Shown: positions 45,002 to 52,949, counted from the first letter of the stretch. The stretch: 64,000 bases of DNA from Neobacillus pocheonensis (GCA_023702235.1 JAMQCR010000001.1:1240001-1304000), one strand, 5' to 3'. Numbers and translations are program-made. Notes: generated from the sequence alone by a model not told the origin.

Positions 45002-45673
45002 ATGAAATTTGAAACAAAATATTTAATACGCTGGGGCATTCCTGGCTGGGTGCTGATATTTTGGGTGTTCTATGGGATATTATTTGTAAAAGGTATTAAT
45101 CCTTTAGAAAATAATCTTGCAGAGATATCAAAAGGATTCACTTTGCTGATTTCTTTAGCAGCGATTGGTGTTCCAATTGGGTATATCTTACATCAATTTT
45201 ATTTTGGTGTGATTTGGGTTAAAAACATGAAGCATGATTTCAACGATGCTGCAGAAAAAGTTGGAGATAAATTCCCAAAACATAGCGATTGGCTTGAACT
45301 AAATGACCAAAATTATAAACAAAATAAAAAGGTTAATCCTCATGGGAATTATTATCAATTTGAATACGTATGGCATTCAGTTTTGCTCAAAATGAATTCT
45401 GAAACAAGAACGTATGTAGAAGGACGTTACAGACATATATTAGGAACCATACATGGCCTTGGTGCATTGGGAGCGAGTTCTGCGTTATCTATGGTTGCTT
45501 CAGCAGTTATATTTGGAACTGATTTTTCAAATCATTCTTTGCTGGCTTACATTTTTTTAATTATAGGTATAATCATTCAAATAATAATTTTTGTTTCAGC
45601 CATCTATAATTATAAATATTTTTCAGACAATCTTAGAGCATTTCAAATTAAAATGCTCAAAACTTATTTATAA
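45002..45673 (+). CDS. Polytopic membrane protein, 223 aa
   Basis: ATG at 45002 after GGGAGGTGAGAAT. Four hydrophobic helices: about 15-33, 48-72, 155-180 and 187-210, with a soluble loop of about 75 residues between the second and third. No family recognised. Like other cargo genes it is framed by terminator-promoter modules and therefore likely acts alone. A membrane effector or exclusion protein is possible. Confidence 0.55.
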   Translation: MKFETKYLIRWGIPGWVLIFWVFYGILFVKGINPLENNLAEISKGFTLLISLAAIGVPIGYILHQFYFGVIWVKNMKHDFNDAAEKVGDKFPKHSDWLELNDQNYKQNKKVNPHGNYYQFEYVWHSVLLKMNSETRTYVEGRYRHILGTIHGLGALGASSALSMVASAVIFGTDFSNHSLLAYIFLIIGIIIQIIIFVSAIYNYKYFSDNLRAFQIKMLKTYL

Positions 45674-45680
45674 CAACCAA

Positions 45681-45749
45681 AAGCACTCCTTCGGGAGTGC
45701 TTGTTTGATTAGCAGGAATTTTGTCCTACCCTGCCGAATTATGGTAAAT
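45681..45749 (+). promoter_or_regulatory. Terminator-promoter module, copy 3
   Basis: AAGCACTCC-TTCG-GGAGTGCTT hairpin, then GCAGGAATTTTGTCCTA (45712-45728), identical to copy 2, and GAATTATGGTAAAT (45736-45749). Confidence 0.65.
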
Positions 45750-45776
45750 AGTGATTCTAAAATTGGAGGATTGAAG

Positions 45777-46085
45777 ATGACAAGTAAGAAGTTAGCTTTA
45801 GCGGTATCGGTAGGAGTTTTGGCAGTAAGTATTATGGGAGGATGTTCTGCTACTCAAACACAAGCTACAACATCAACGCCAACACCACACAGCCAGTTTA
45901 TAGAAGTTCATGATAAAAACTATGGTGTACAATACATTAACATTAACCATATTGTAACTGTTACAGCTAGTGGTACTTCAACAAGTATACTTATGGATAT
46001 GTCAAACGGTGGAAACGGTGGATTTGTAAATGCTACTGAAAGTTATAATCAGATTGTTAAAGAAATAGCAAATGCGAATCAATAG
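45777..46085 (+). CDS. Small lipoprotein, 102 aa
   Basis: ATG at 45777 after TTGGAGGATTGAAG; longer frames include the upstream module. Signal peptide with lipobox IMGGC (Cys near residue 23), a Thr/Gln-rich linker, and a small domain VQYININHIVTVTASGTSTS that could form a beta-sandwich. Surface-exposed product of a cargo cassette. Unknown function. Confidence 0.6.
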   Translation: MTSKKLALAVSVGVLAVSIMGGCSATQTQATTSTPTPHSQFIEVHDKNYGVQYININHIVTVTASGTSTSILMDMSNGGNGGFVNATESYNQIVKEIANANQ

Positions 46086-46127
46086 GACTGTTGAAAATCC
46101 AGATGATTATTGAAAGGAGGTGATAAC

Positions 46128-46355
46128 ATGAAATTGGAGTTAGTCGGTAGAAGTAGAACTTCCCATTCAGGATATGGTGCTGGTAGTGGTGAAGTAATAC
46201 GAGAAGAATATAAATGTCCATGCGGTAACGGCGAAGTAGTTTATGAAAAAGATGATATTCCAGGATTTAAAGAAACAGATATTAGTTGTTACTGTAAAGA
46301 ATGTGACGATAAATATGAATTTGGAAGAGGCACAGCAAAAGAGAAAGTAATATAA
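46128..46355 (+). CDS. Small zinc-ribbon protein, 75 aa
   Basis: ATG at 46128 after GAAAGGAGGTGATAAC. Contains CPCG and, 27 residues later, CYCKECDDKYEFG, which together can bind one zinc ion. Preceded by the run SRTSHSGYGAGSGEV. Followed by a terminator. Similar small C4 proteins occur in phage and plasmid genomes without known role. Confidence 0.55.
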   Translation: MKLELVGRSRTSHSGYGAGSGEVIREEYKCPCGNGEVVYEKDDIPGFKETDISCYCKECDDKYEFGRGTAKEKVI

Positions 46356-46366
46356 AAATAAAGTTT

Positions 46367-46396
46367 AAGCATTCCATTGGAGTGCTTTTTTTATTT
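46367..46396 (+). terminator. Intrinsic terminator
   Basis: AAGCATTCC pairs with GGAGTGCTT around ATT, then a T-run. Confidence 0.8.
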
Positions 46397-46486
46397 TTTA
46401 ACAACTTTCAAATTCTCATTTGCCGGCACCAGCATTTGATTTTAACGACTTCAGCGTATATCACCTCGAAATACCCCCTAAACGTA

Positions 46487-46508
46487 AAATGCCACCCGCG
46501 GCATTTTA
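46487..46508. terminator. Bidirectional hairpin
   Basis: AAAATGCC pairs with GGCATTTT around ACCCGC. Confidence 0.5.
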
Positions 46509-46526
46509 TTCTGGATACCATGCGAA

Positions 46527-46544
46527 TTGAATATTAATATTCAA
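46527..46544. promoter_or_regulatory. 18-bp palindrome, copy 3
   Basis: TTGAATATTAATATTCAA, identical to copy 1 at 33103. It lies in a 380-bp gap (46356-46738), 195 bases upstream of the NUMOD1-type gene. Confidence 0.6.
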
Positions 46545-46738
46545 AAACACGAACGATTTCTATTAACATTTGTTTATACGTTCGGATTTTTTGGGTTTTT
46601 TCGTACAAAAGTATAGACAAAGTTCGACTTTCCGTGTTAATATACAAATACGCCCAACAGGGTAGTACAATAAACGGAATAATTACATAAAATCCTCCAA
46701 TTACATAATGAAGCAAAATTACTGGAGGTAATAAAAAG

Positions 46739-47314
46739 ATGAAACGGATACCACCAATCGAAAACACATATAAAGTACCTTTAATTTGGGCTCAAAAAGT
46801 AAATAAAGTTTTTGGTGGAAGTTATTTGAAAAAAGCTATTTTTGAAAATGTAGGTGAACCAATTGGTCCTTTCATGACTGGGTATGAAGCTGGTCGTGCC
46901 GTTGGGTTGAAAACGGAGCTAAGCGTATCAGCTGTTTTGAGAGGACATAAACCTTCTACTTTTGGTTATCGTTTTTATTACAATGGTGAAAAAGAATTAA
47001 AGTTTGAAATACCCAATGTCACATACGCAAAAGAAAATGGCTTATTGAAAAGATTGTCAAAATTGAATCCACAAAATATTGAAGAAAATCTTAATATTTT
47101 TGGTCTCGATATTGTGTCAATCGGAGAATATCAAGGTAATAAAACGATAATTAAAACAAAATGCTGTAATATTGATTGTGATAACACAGTTGAAAAAAAT
47201 TACCATATTCTAATTGGCTATCCAGTATGCGGTTCCTGTAAAGCAACAATTTATGGCTTGGGCTGGAAAGAATACTATAATACATTAAATGACCATATCA
47301 CATCAGCTCAATGA
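46739..47314 (+). CDS. NUMOD1-like DNA-binding protein with zinc ribbon, 191 aa
   Basis: CTGGAGGTAATAAAAAG precedes the ATG. Residues 42-78 read TGYEAGRAVGLKTELSVSAV then LRGHKPSTFGYRFYYN, a NUMOD1 element (AA..lg....s.v.rGkp...gGyrf.y) typical of homing endonucleases and phage repressors. A C-terminal zinc ribbon follows (CCNIDCDN, CGSCK). No nuclease core is visible. It may be a DNA-binding regulator or a relic of a homing enzyme. Confidence 0.55.
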   Translation: MKRIPPIENTYKVPLIWAQKVNKVFGGSYLKKAIFENVGEPIGPFMTGYEAGRAVGLKTELSVSAVLRGHKPSTFGYRFYYNGEKELKFEIPNVTYAKENGLLKRLSKLNPQNIEENLNIFGLDIVSIGEYQGNKTIIKTKCCNIDCDNTVEKNYHILIGYPVCGSCKATIYGLGWKEYYNTLNDHITSAQ

Positions 47315-47332
47315 GCTGGTGTTTTTTTATTT
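47302..47332 (+). terminator. Intrinsic terminator
   Basis: CAGCTC pairs with GAGCTG around AAT; a T-run follows. Confidence 0.75.
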
Positions 47333-47430
47333 TTTAAAAAAGTTTTCAAACTTGCTTTACGTTTTAAAAAAAGACACTACAATACCTTCAGAAGCAAAAA
47401 ACAAAACAAAAACTTGGAGGTTTTACCGAT

Positions 47431-47652
47431 ATGAAAGATTGGAAATATGAAGTTAAAATTAAATTATTTAGAGATAACAGCCCGTTTATGGTGCCGATTT
47501 ATGAACAAAAAGCTCGTTGGAATAAAATGTCACAAAATCAAAAAAATAGGTCCATATACTATAATGCTTTACAGAAGCTTAAAAGAGAATTGCCATGGGT
47601 AAAAATAACTGAAAAAGACGTTGAAAGTTATGCAGTTAGACAAGTTAAATAA
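47431..47652 (+). CDS. Hypothetical basic protein, 73 aa
   Basis: TTGGAGGTTTTACCGAT precedes the ATG. Lys/Arg/Trp-rich, probably helical and possibly DNA-binding. Not recognised. Confidence 0.5.
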   Translation: MKDWKYEVKIKLFRDNSPFMVPIYEQKARWNKMSQNQKNRSIYYNALQKLKRELPWVKITEKDVESYAVRQVK

Positions 47653-47719
47653 TCACCAGACCGCAGGTTTTGACGAGCTTGTGGTTTGTTTTTTAAATTA
47701 ATAAGAAAGGTGCAAGGTA

Positions 47720-48178
47720 ATGATTGCTAAACGAAATCACACATTATTTTCAACATGGGCTGGCATGATGTACAGGTGCTATAAACCATATCATTCACAT
47801 TATAAATATTATGGTGCTAAAGGCGTCACAGTTTGTGACAGATGGCATGATTTTTGGAATTTTGTTGAGGATATTGATAACCATATGGAAAACGGTTATT
47901 TGCTTTACCATAAAAGTTATCAACTTGACAAAGACAAAAATGGTGGGATGATATACAGTTTGGGAAATTGCAAGGTTATAACTGCTGAAGAAAATAACAA
48001 ACTTCATCATGATAAACAACAGAGAAAAGTTTTAGCTTTTAATGATAATGAAAAAATGGAATTTAATTCACTTGCTGAAACTGGCAAAATATTAAATATT
48101 CCACGCTCAAGTATCATTACTAGTATTAAAAGAAACAGCAGACACAAATCTGGTTATTATTTTAAATATGTGAGTTAA
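47720..48178 (+). CDS. HNH/AP2-type homing endonuclease-like protein with NUMOD1
   Basis: The 152-aa protein starts LFSTWAGMMYRCYKPYHSHY, YYGAKGVTVCDRWHDFWNF, the N-terminal pattern of phage homing endonuclease-like HNH proteins; YQLDKDKNGGMIYSLGNCKV and AEENNKLH follow, and the C-terminus (FNSLAETGKILNIPRSSIIT, SGYYFKYVS) is a NUMOD1 element. It shares that element with the gene at 46739. It lies 120 bases inside the right att site, a typical place for hitch-hiking nuclease genes. Confidence 0.7.
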   Translation: MIAKRNHTLFSTWAGMMYRCYKPYHSHYKYYGAKGVTVCDRWHDFWNFVEDIDNHMENGYLLYHKSYQLDKDKNGGMIYSLGNCKVITAEENNKLHHDKQQRKVLAFNDNEKMEFNSLAETGKILNIPRSSIITSIKRNSRHKSGYYFKYVS

Positions 48179-48296
48179 TTGTCTTGAAGTTTTCACATCT
48201 TCGGCGTAAAATTGGAGAATAGTGTGAATTGAAAAAATACAATTAAGCTCAATGCTTTGATAATAATAGCTTTTTGAATGTTAGGTTTCAGAACCT

Positions 48297-48350
48297 GACT
48301 CAAAATCGTGTTCCTTCTGGAGTGTCGGTTCGACCCCGACCACCGGTATC
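48297..48350 (+). repeat. Right attachment site (attR), 54-bp direct repeat
   Basis: Identical to 31134-31187. No tRNA 5' half precedes it, so this is the duplicated 3' end left at the far side of the element. Confidence 0.9.
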
Positions 48351-48396
48351 TATTTTTTACGAAAGAAAAACGAGAATGCTTGTCATATCAACGTTT
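48345..48396 (+). repeat. Repeat of att flank, copy 1
   Basis: GGTATC followed by ATT, TTTACGAAAGAAAAACGAGA and ATG-x-T-x-GTCATA-x-C, repeated with few changes at 50751-50801. Confidence 0.75.
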
Positions 48397-48399
48397 TAC

Positions 48400-48434
48400 G
48401 CGTTCCTGCTACGGTAGGGACGCTTTTTTCGTTG
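48400..48434 (+). terminator. Intrinsic terminator
   Basis: GCGTTCC pairs with AGGGACGC and a T-run follows; downstream of attR. Confidence 0.65.
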
Positions 48435-48506
48435 TCCTGAAAATCGTCGACGAATAAGTTCAATTCTGACGCACCTGTTAATTTACAGTGGAGGTCGAAT
48501 GAATCG

Positions 48507-48803
48507 ATGAGTAGGAGAAAGAACGTGTTGGATCAACGGGAAATTCGGATTATGGGAACGAAGGTGAAGGCTTACCTTGAATCGTTTGCATCAGCGTTGG
48601 AATTAGTTCCTTTATCCATAGGATGGACGTTGGATCCAATATCAGGAGATCCTAGAATAGTTTATAGTGACCGGAACTTAATTAAAGTGGAAGGAAATGG
48701 TGAATTTACACTTACAGTATTGGTTATTTTTCATTGTCTCTTTACAGGCGGTCCAGTATCTTGTATTAAGCAATTCACAAGCAATGAATTATTTAGAATA
48801 TAG
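48507..48803 (+). CDS. Hypothetical protein, 98 aa
   Basis: GTGGAGGTCGAATGAATCG precedes the ATG, a fair ribosome binding site. The N-terminal half is basic and helical (LDQREIRIMGTKVKAYLES), the C-terminal part hydrophobic. The end reads oddly, so the C-terminus may be changed by a frameshift. Not recognised. Confidence 0.4.
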   Translation: MSRRKNVLDQREIRIMGTKVKAYLESFASALELVPLSIGWTLDPISGDPRIVYSDRNLIKVEGNGEFTLTVLVIFHCLFTGGPVSCIKQFTSNELFRI

Positions 48804-48821
48804 AATTAAAGGGAAAAGTTA

Positions 48822-48852
48822 CAAAGAGTGGTTAAAAGCAACTCTTTTTTAG
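48822..48852 (+). terminator. Intrinsic terminator
   Basis: AAGAGT pairs with ACTCTT, then TTTT. Confidence 0.6.
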
Positions 48853-48979
48853 ATGGGTCATTTCCCTTCTTTCGGAATATTTGTTCGTATATAAAAAGTG
48901 TTGCTCTTCTTCAAATAATTTTTCTTTTACTTTCCGTATTTTTCTGTTAGAATCACACGCAATAGGAGGTGTGTTAAGA

Positions 48980-49171
48980 ATGGCCGTAAATTTATCCGAC
49001 ATTTTAGGATCTCGGTACGATAATCTGCTCGAAGCACAAGTAGATAAAAGTCCGAGTGAAGTAGTGGTTTCCGATAATGCTCACGAAACATTTTACATTG
49101 TTGACCTAGACGTTTTCGTAAGCCGACTACAACCACTTGGTTATGAAATCGTAGTAGCTGACGGAGAGTAA
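48980..49171 (+). CDS. Hypothetical protein, 63 aa
   Basis: ATAGGAGGTGTGTTAAGA precedes the ATG, a strong ribosome binding site. Acidic, soluble small protein (LSDILGSRYDNLLEAQVDKS). Ends in a hairpin GGAGAGTAAATTACTCC at 49164-49180 followed by T. Unknown function. Confidence 0.5.
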   Translation: MAVNLSDILGSRYDNLLEAQVDKSPSEVVVSDNAHETFYIVDLDVFVSRLQPLGYEIVVADGE

Positions 49172-49310
49172 ATTACTCCCTGTTTTTTATTCTTCCATCA
49201 AAATGTTTATACCCGAAGGTCATCTTGTTAGACACAAATTATGTGGTAATCTCGCCTGTTGTAATCCTTATCACTAAAAAACCGGAACTGTTTAAGATAA
49301 TCGATTGGAT

Positions 49311-49547
49311 ATGATGGAAGATGGTACAAATTGGAGGAAACTATCTTTTACAAATGCATTGGAAGCGAATTGTCTCAAGGATATTGGGTGGAGTGGTAAG
49401 GGAATAGCTGAATATTAAAAAGTTAATCCTAGGATGATTAGTATAGAATTACGCAAACTTCGAGATGGTGAAAAAAGAGATGGTGCCAAATATGTAATAA
49501 AGATTCATAACCTTTCCGTAAAAGTATACTTTTGCGTACGTAATTGA
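49311..49547 (+). pseudogene. Small HTH protein gene with in-frame stop
   Basis: The frame reads GTNWRKLSFTNALEANCLKD, WSGKGIAEY, stop (TAA 49416-49418), then KVNPRMISIELRKLRDGEKR, DGAKYVIKIHNLSVKVYF. The continuous theme is a helix-turn-helix (KGIAEYxKVNPRMISIELRK). A single changed or lost base (TTAAAA to TAAAAA) would restore it. Otherwise the gap 49172-49604 holds only a terminator (GACCG with CGGTC at 49561-49587). Confidence 0.45.
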
Positions 49548-49604
49548 AGTATACAAAAAAGACCGCTCTATAAATTAGGAACGGTCAAATTTCGTATTCA
49601 AACG

Positions 49605-50129
49605 TTAGTCATTACGTTCAAGGCTGCTTTCATCATTGGTAGGGTCTAGGGGATGATGGAAAGGACGAGGGTGGTTGCTATGAACAATCACAAAGTCGTC
49701 ATGTCTGAAAAACATTGTCGGTTCGACGTCATCCAGTGACTGACCACCATCAGATGAAAAACCGCCTGAGACGCTGACTTGAATTAAGTAACCTGAAATA
49801 TCAACATCCCCACTTACTATAACGACCAAAACTTGAGGGTTAGTGCTACTTGAGGTATCGGGTGGAGAAGCAGGAGCGATATTTTGTGCGAGCATCACAA
49901 CGGAACTTGGCGTAAGTCTCATTGGGACAGGTGGGAATACTGGAGTCATCGGTACAGGTGAAGTAACTTGTGAAGGTGGTAATCCTACCGTAAAGCCCTG
50001 ATGAATCTGTAAAGTCGCTTACAACGTTCTGCGGCTTAGATTGGTGAATGTGATAAACAAATGAGTAATAGGATTTCCTCTTGACGTACTATTTGGAACT
50101 AAAAACGGTCCTGTTCTAAGTGTTACCAT
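49605..50129 (-). pseudogene. Interrupted spore-coat/exosporium-like gene
   Basis: The first 36 residues (VTLRTGPFLVPNSTSRGNPI, THLFITFTNLS) end at an in-frame TAA; the same frame continues with ATLQIHQGFTVGLPPSQVTS, PVFPPVPMRLTPSSVVMLAQ, LVVIVSGDVDISGYLIQVSV and an acidic/His tail. RTGPF-VPNSTSR and the Pro/Thr/Ser-rich low-complexity linker are typical of Bacillus exosporium or coat proteins. The local reading suggests two compensating base errors (a missing G before CCGCAG and an extra A) rather than a real stop. Neighbour of the CotB-like gene. Confidence 0.5.
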
Positions 50130-50227
50130 CGTATTCACTTACTTTCATCGTAATCTTCCATATCATACGATTGGTAGACGAAGATTTGGTTTTCTGATTT
50201 TTCATCCTTAGTCTTTTCAAGCTTTAG

Positions 50228-50642
50228 TCAATTGCTGATATTGCGAAGATGGAACAAGGAGATGTGAACAATTTCTTCTTTATTGATCAATGAAACCATA
50301 TTATTATTTATGTCGCATAGTACTCCTTCAATCTTTTCTGGACCACCACGGTTTATTTTGACCCATTGGAATTTTAGGATTTCTAACAAACTTGGAATAT
50401 TATCGGCTTTTTTGTACTCGAAGTCTTTAGGAATCACAATATTTAATTCCAACTGATCTTTCGTATTCTCCGTCACACTTTTTATGTGATCGGTGTTATA
50501 GTAAACGACCCCATCTTCTTCAGTAAGTAGGACGAGATGATCATTATAAACATCTAATAACTTTCCAACTCTGGATTCTCTGGCCACCCCGATCTATCTT
50601 GATTACTTTACCTAAAAAAGACTTCATCATGTCTTTAAACAT
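50228..50642 (-). CDS. CotB-like spore coat protein (one frameshift)
   Basis: Start ATG at 50642 after AAAGGGGGAAAATTC. Frame 1 gives FKDMMKSFLGKVIKIDRGG; frame 2 continues ESRVGKLLDVYNDHLVLLTE, DGVVYYNTDHIKSVTEN and the second unit WVKINRGGPEKIEGVL, MVSLINKEEIVHISLFHL. Two RGG(P)E units of about 60 residues are characteristic of the CotB N-terminal domain. The break is at 50582-50590, at GGCC, and disappears if C residues are restored (GGPRESRVG). The corrected protein is about 138 aa, without the long Ser/Lys tail of B. subtilis CotB. Confidence 0.65.
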
Positions 50643-50750
50643 AAATGAATTTTCCCCCTTTTAATTAAACAAGCTTTTTACTCTGTATTTATATGAATCA
50701 TGTGGGGGAGTTGTACTAATTAAGAAGCCTTTTTATGGTTAATAATTACT

Positions 50751-50801
50751 GGTATCAATTATTTACGAAAGAAAAACGAGAATGATCGTCATACCGACGT
50801 T
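50751..50801 (+). repeat. Repeat of att flank, copy 2
   Basis: Begins GGTATC, like the last six bases of attR, followed by the same 45-base sequence as 48351-48396 with a few substitutions. It marks the right end of the second accretion. Confidence 0.75.
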
Positions 50802-50803
50802 TT

Positions 50804-50965
50804 CAGCATTCTGCAATTGTTGCAACCTATCTATTTGTTGGGATAGTTTCTTATATACTTATTAAAGTAGTAAAAGTCTTCATCCCTGTCAGGGCAAATG
50901 AACAAGAAGAATCTCTTGGCTTAGGTATTACACTGCATGGGGAAAAAGCTTATCACGAAGCATAA
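50804..50965 (+). pseudogene. C-terminal fragment of an ammonium transporter gene
   Basis: Reads HSAIVATYLFVGIVSYILIK, VVKVFIPVRANEQEESLGLG, ITLHGEKAYHEA, then stop. The last transmembrane helix followed by R-x-x-x-x-E-E-x-x-G-L-x-x-x-x-H-G-E-x-A-Y is the signature end of the Amt/NrgA family. The rest of the gene is missing, so this is a remnant cut by the insertion at the flank repeat. Confidence 0.7.
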
Positions 50966-51114
50966 TAGCCCAAATTTGGTTGGGAATTGGGAGAGCCCTT
51001 AGAAAGGTAAGTTTGAAATTTGTTATCGTTTCGGGAAAATCATCAATAAAATTTACCGGTCATAAATACAATTGAATGAGATGGTTTTTTTGCTTGTGAA
51101 AGGGGCTGGTTGTT

Positions 51115-51291
51115 ATGAAGAAAAAAAATACGGCTCTAATCATATTTTTGTCGATCTTCTTACTCCTATTTCTTGTTGTGAATATTTTACGCCACCTGAC
51201 TGTATATGTAGTGTATAGTTCAGGAGTCAGTCCTTTTTTAATTATGGGGGCAATAATATTGGCTATCATTCTTCTTTATAAACGTCGGTAA
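51115..51291 (+). CDS. Small two-helix membrane protein, 58 aa
   Basis: GAAAGGGGCTGGTTGTT precedes the ATG. Two hydrophobic helices (about 6-24 and 38-54) and a C-terminal KRR. Unknown function. Terminated by a perfect hairpin. Confidence 0.5.
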   Translation: MKKKNTALIIFLSIFLLLFLVVNILRHLTVYVVYSSGVSPFLIMGAIILAIILLYKRR

Positions 51292-51330
51292 TTCTATAGT
51301 CAAAAAAATGGATTGAAACTACAGTAATAA

Positions 51331-51366
51331 CAACCAATGCCGTCCAATACTGGGCGGCATTGGTTG
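51331..51366. terminator. Perfect bidirectional terminator
   Basis: CAACCAATGCCG pairs with CGGCATTGGTTG. Confidence 0.8.
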
Positions 51367-51550
51367 TATAAATAGAAAGATAAATTGGTCGATATCTATA
51401 AAAAGCATTTTCTAGTGCCTTTATCTAAAATACTTAATGAGCTGTTCCTAGGAGGAATAATATAGCATATATAAATCGGAATAGAGTTGGAGGATTTTGC
51501 CCCAAATTAAGTAGTCATTATAAAATCAGATCAGGTAACGGGGGTATTAA

Positions 51551-52270
51551 ATGCAAGCATTTTTTCAATTTCATTCAAAACTTGAACCGTTTCATCTTTT
51601 TTCAGTAGAGCATCTTTTGACGATGGGAATTATTTTATTGCTCTCTGCTCTCATTTTTATTTTCAGAAATAAGCTTGTGGAAAAAAGAAATCGAAGGATT
51701 TTTGGTTATTTTCTGGCATTGCTTTTATTGGTTACTGATGCTTTGCAACATCTTTGGCTTTTGTATGAGAATGCTTGGACATTGAAAAGAGCTTTACCGC
51801 TTCAGTTAAGTGATCTTGCTGTCATTCTTGCCATTGTGATGCTGCTGACAAGAAGCAATGCACTTTTTCAATTTATGTATTTTGCCGGGCTAGGAAGTTC
51901 CATTCAAGCCATCTTGACACCTGACCTTGGCAAGTTTTCGTTTCCTCATTTTCAGTATATCGAGTTTTTTGTTTCGCACGGAGGGGTAGTGCTAGCATGT
52001 TTGTTTATGGTGGTAGCGTTTAGCTTTAGGCCGACCATTCGTGCGATGTGGATGACGATTCTTATTGTCAACCTATATTCAGCGAGTATCTTTTTTCTTA
52101 ATAAGTTGCTGGGAGCAAATTATCTGTATATCATGAAAAAACCAGGAAACGCTTCTTTGTTAAATTTTCTTGGGTCCTGGCCATGGTACCTAATCTGGAT
52201 GGAACTAGTGATGATTTTATGTTTTTACATTCAATACAGCCCGTTTTGGATAAAAAGAAAAATCACCTAG
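51551..52270 (+). CDS. YwaF family (TIGR02206) membrane protein
   Basis: The 239-aa protein has six to seven hydrophobic helices. Characteristic residues: SVEHLLTMGIILL near the start, ALPLQLSDLAVILAIVMLL near residue 80, and GANYLYIMKKPGNASLLNFL plus GSWPWYLIWMELV at the end. These match the TIGR02206 family, whose function is unknown. GC content and codon style match the core genome. Start ATG after GGGGGTATTAA. Confidence 0.85.
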   Translation: MQAFFQFHSKLEPFHLFSVEHLLTMGIILLLSALIFIFRNKLVEKRNRRIFGYFLALLLLVTDALQHLWLLYENAWTLKRALPLQLSDLAVILAIVMLLTRSNALFQFMYFAGLGSSIQAILTPDLGKFSFPHFQYIEFFVSHGGVVLACLFMVVAFSFRPTIRAMWMTILIVNLYSASIFFLNKLLGANYLYIMKKPGNASLLNFLGSWPWYLIWMELVMILCFYIQYSPFWIKRKIT

Positions 52271-52332
52271 AACTAATCTTCTTCACCTTACATAATTTAT
52301 ACTAGTAAAATAGTATAAAGGGGTAGTAGGTT

Positions 52333-52815
52333 TTGGGAGATTTAAACCTGAAAAAAGGCGATATAATTCTCAGAAGAGGGACAGGGCGGTTAAGTAGAGA
52401 GATAGAATTTTTTACCGATTCTCAATTTAGTCACGCGGCAATAGTGGCAGACCCGGAGAAAAAGCTGATGATTGAAGCATCCCTTAATGGGGTGGTTCAT
52501 ACGAATCTTGACGGCTTTATCGGATCCTCAACTGTTTATCGTATGACGACCCTTACGGATGAACAAGCTGCAAATATCGTAAAATATGCTGAACAACAGC
52601 TAGGAAAACCTTATGATTACGAGGAACTTGTCGATATGTTTCTTAGGTATGTATTTCATATTCCAAATAACAGGATTGAGAAAGGAAGGTATGTTTGTTC
52701 TACCTTCGTAAATGCAGCATATGCAAGTGTGGGAATTAAATTAACGAAGCAAAACCTGCCATCACCAGAAGATATATTTGAGTCTCCGTTGTTAACAAAA
52801 GTAGTTGATCTATAA
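52333..52815 (+). CDS. YiiX/YebB-like NlpC/P60 family cysteine hydrolase
   Basis: TTG start at 52333 after AAGGGGTAGTAGG. Papain-like circularly permuted NlpC/P60 fold: KKGDIILRRGTG at the N-terminus, catalytic-type His in FSHAAIV, and Cys in RYVCSTFVNAAYA near residue 118. The 160-aa protein is likely a cytoplasmic or cell-wall-associated amidase-type enzyme. Intact, single-gene unit with its own terminator. Confidence 0.8.
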   Translation: MGDLNLKKGDIILRRGTGRLSREIEFFTDSQFSHAAIVADPEKKLMIEASLNGVVHTNLDGFIGSSTVYRMTTLTDEQAANIVKYAEQQLGKPYDYEELVDMFLRYVFHIPNNRIEKGRYVCSTFVNAAYASVGIKLTKQNLPSPEDIFESPLLTKVVDL

Positions 52816-52921
52816 TGTAGCCGAATTAGCTCAAAGCTATCGGGCTCACTTCTCAGTTCAAAAGCAAATTACGTAGGAAATGACTTGTTTTATGACTTTA
52901 AAATGTAATGTGTATCAGCAA

Positions 52922-52949
52922 AAAAGGACAGCGAATCAGCTGTCCTTTT
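52922..52949 (+). terminator. Intrinsic terminator
   Basis: AAAAGGACAGC pairs perfectly with GCTGTCCTTTT. Confidence 0.85.

Noticed and set aside
46534..46767. 77-aa hydrophobic minus-strand frame
   Set aside because: GTG start lies inside the next plus-strand gene, its 3' end overlaps the palindrome, and the ribosome binding site is weak. It remains possible.
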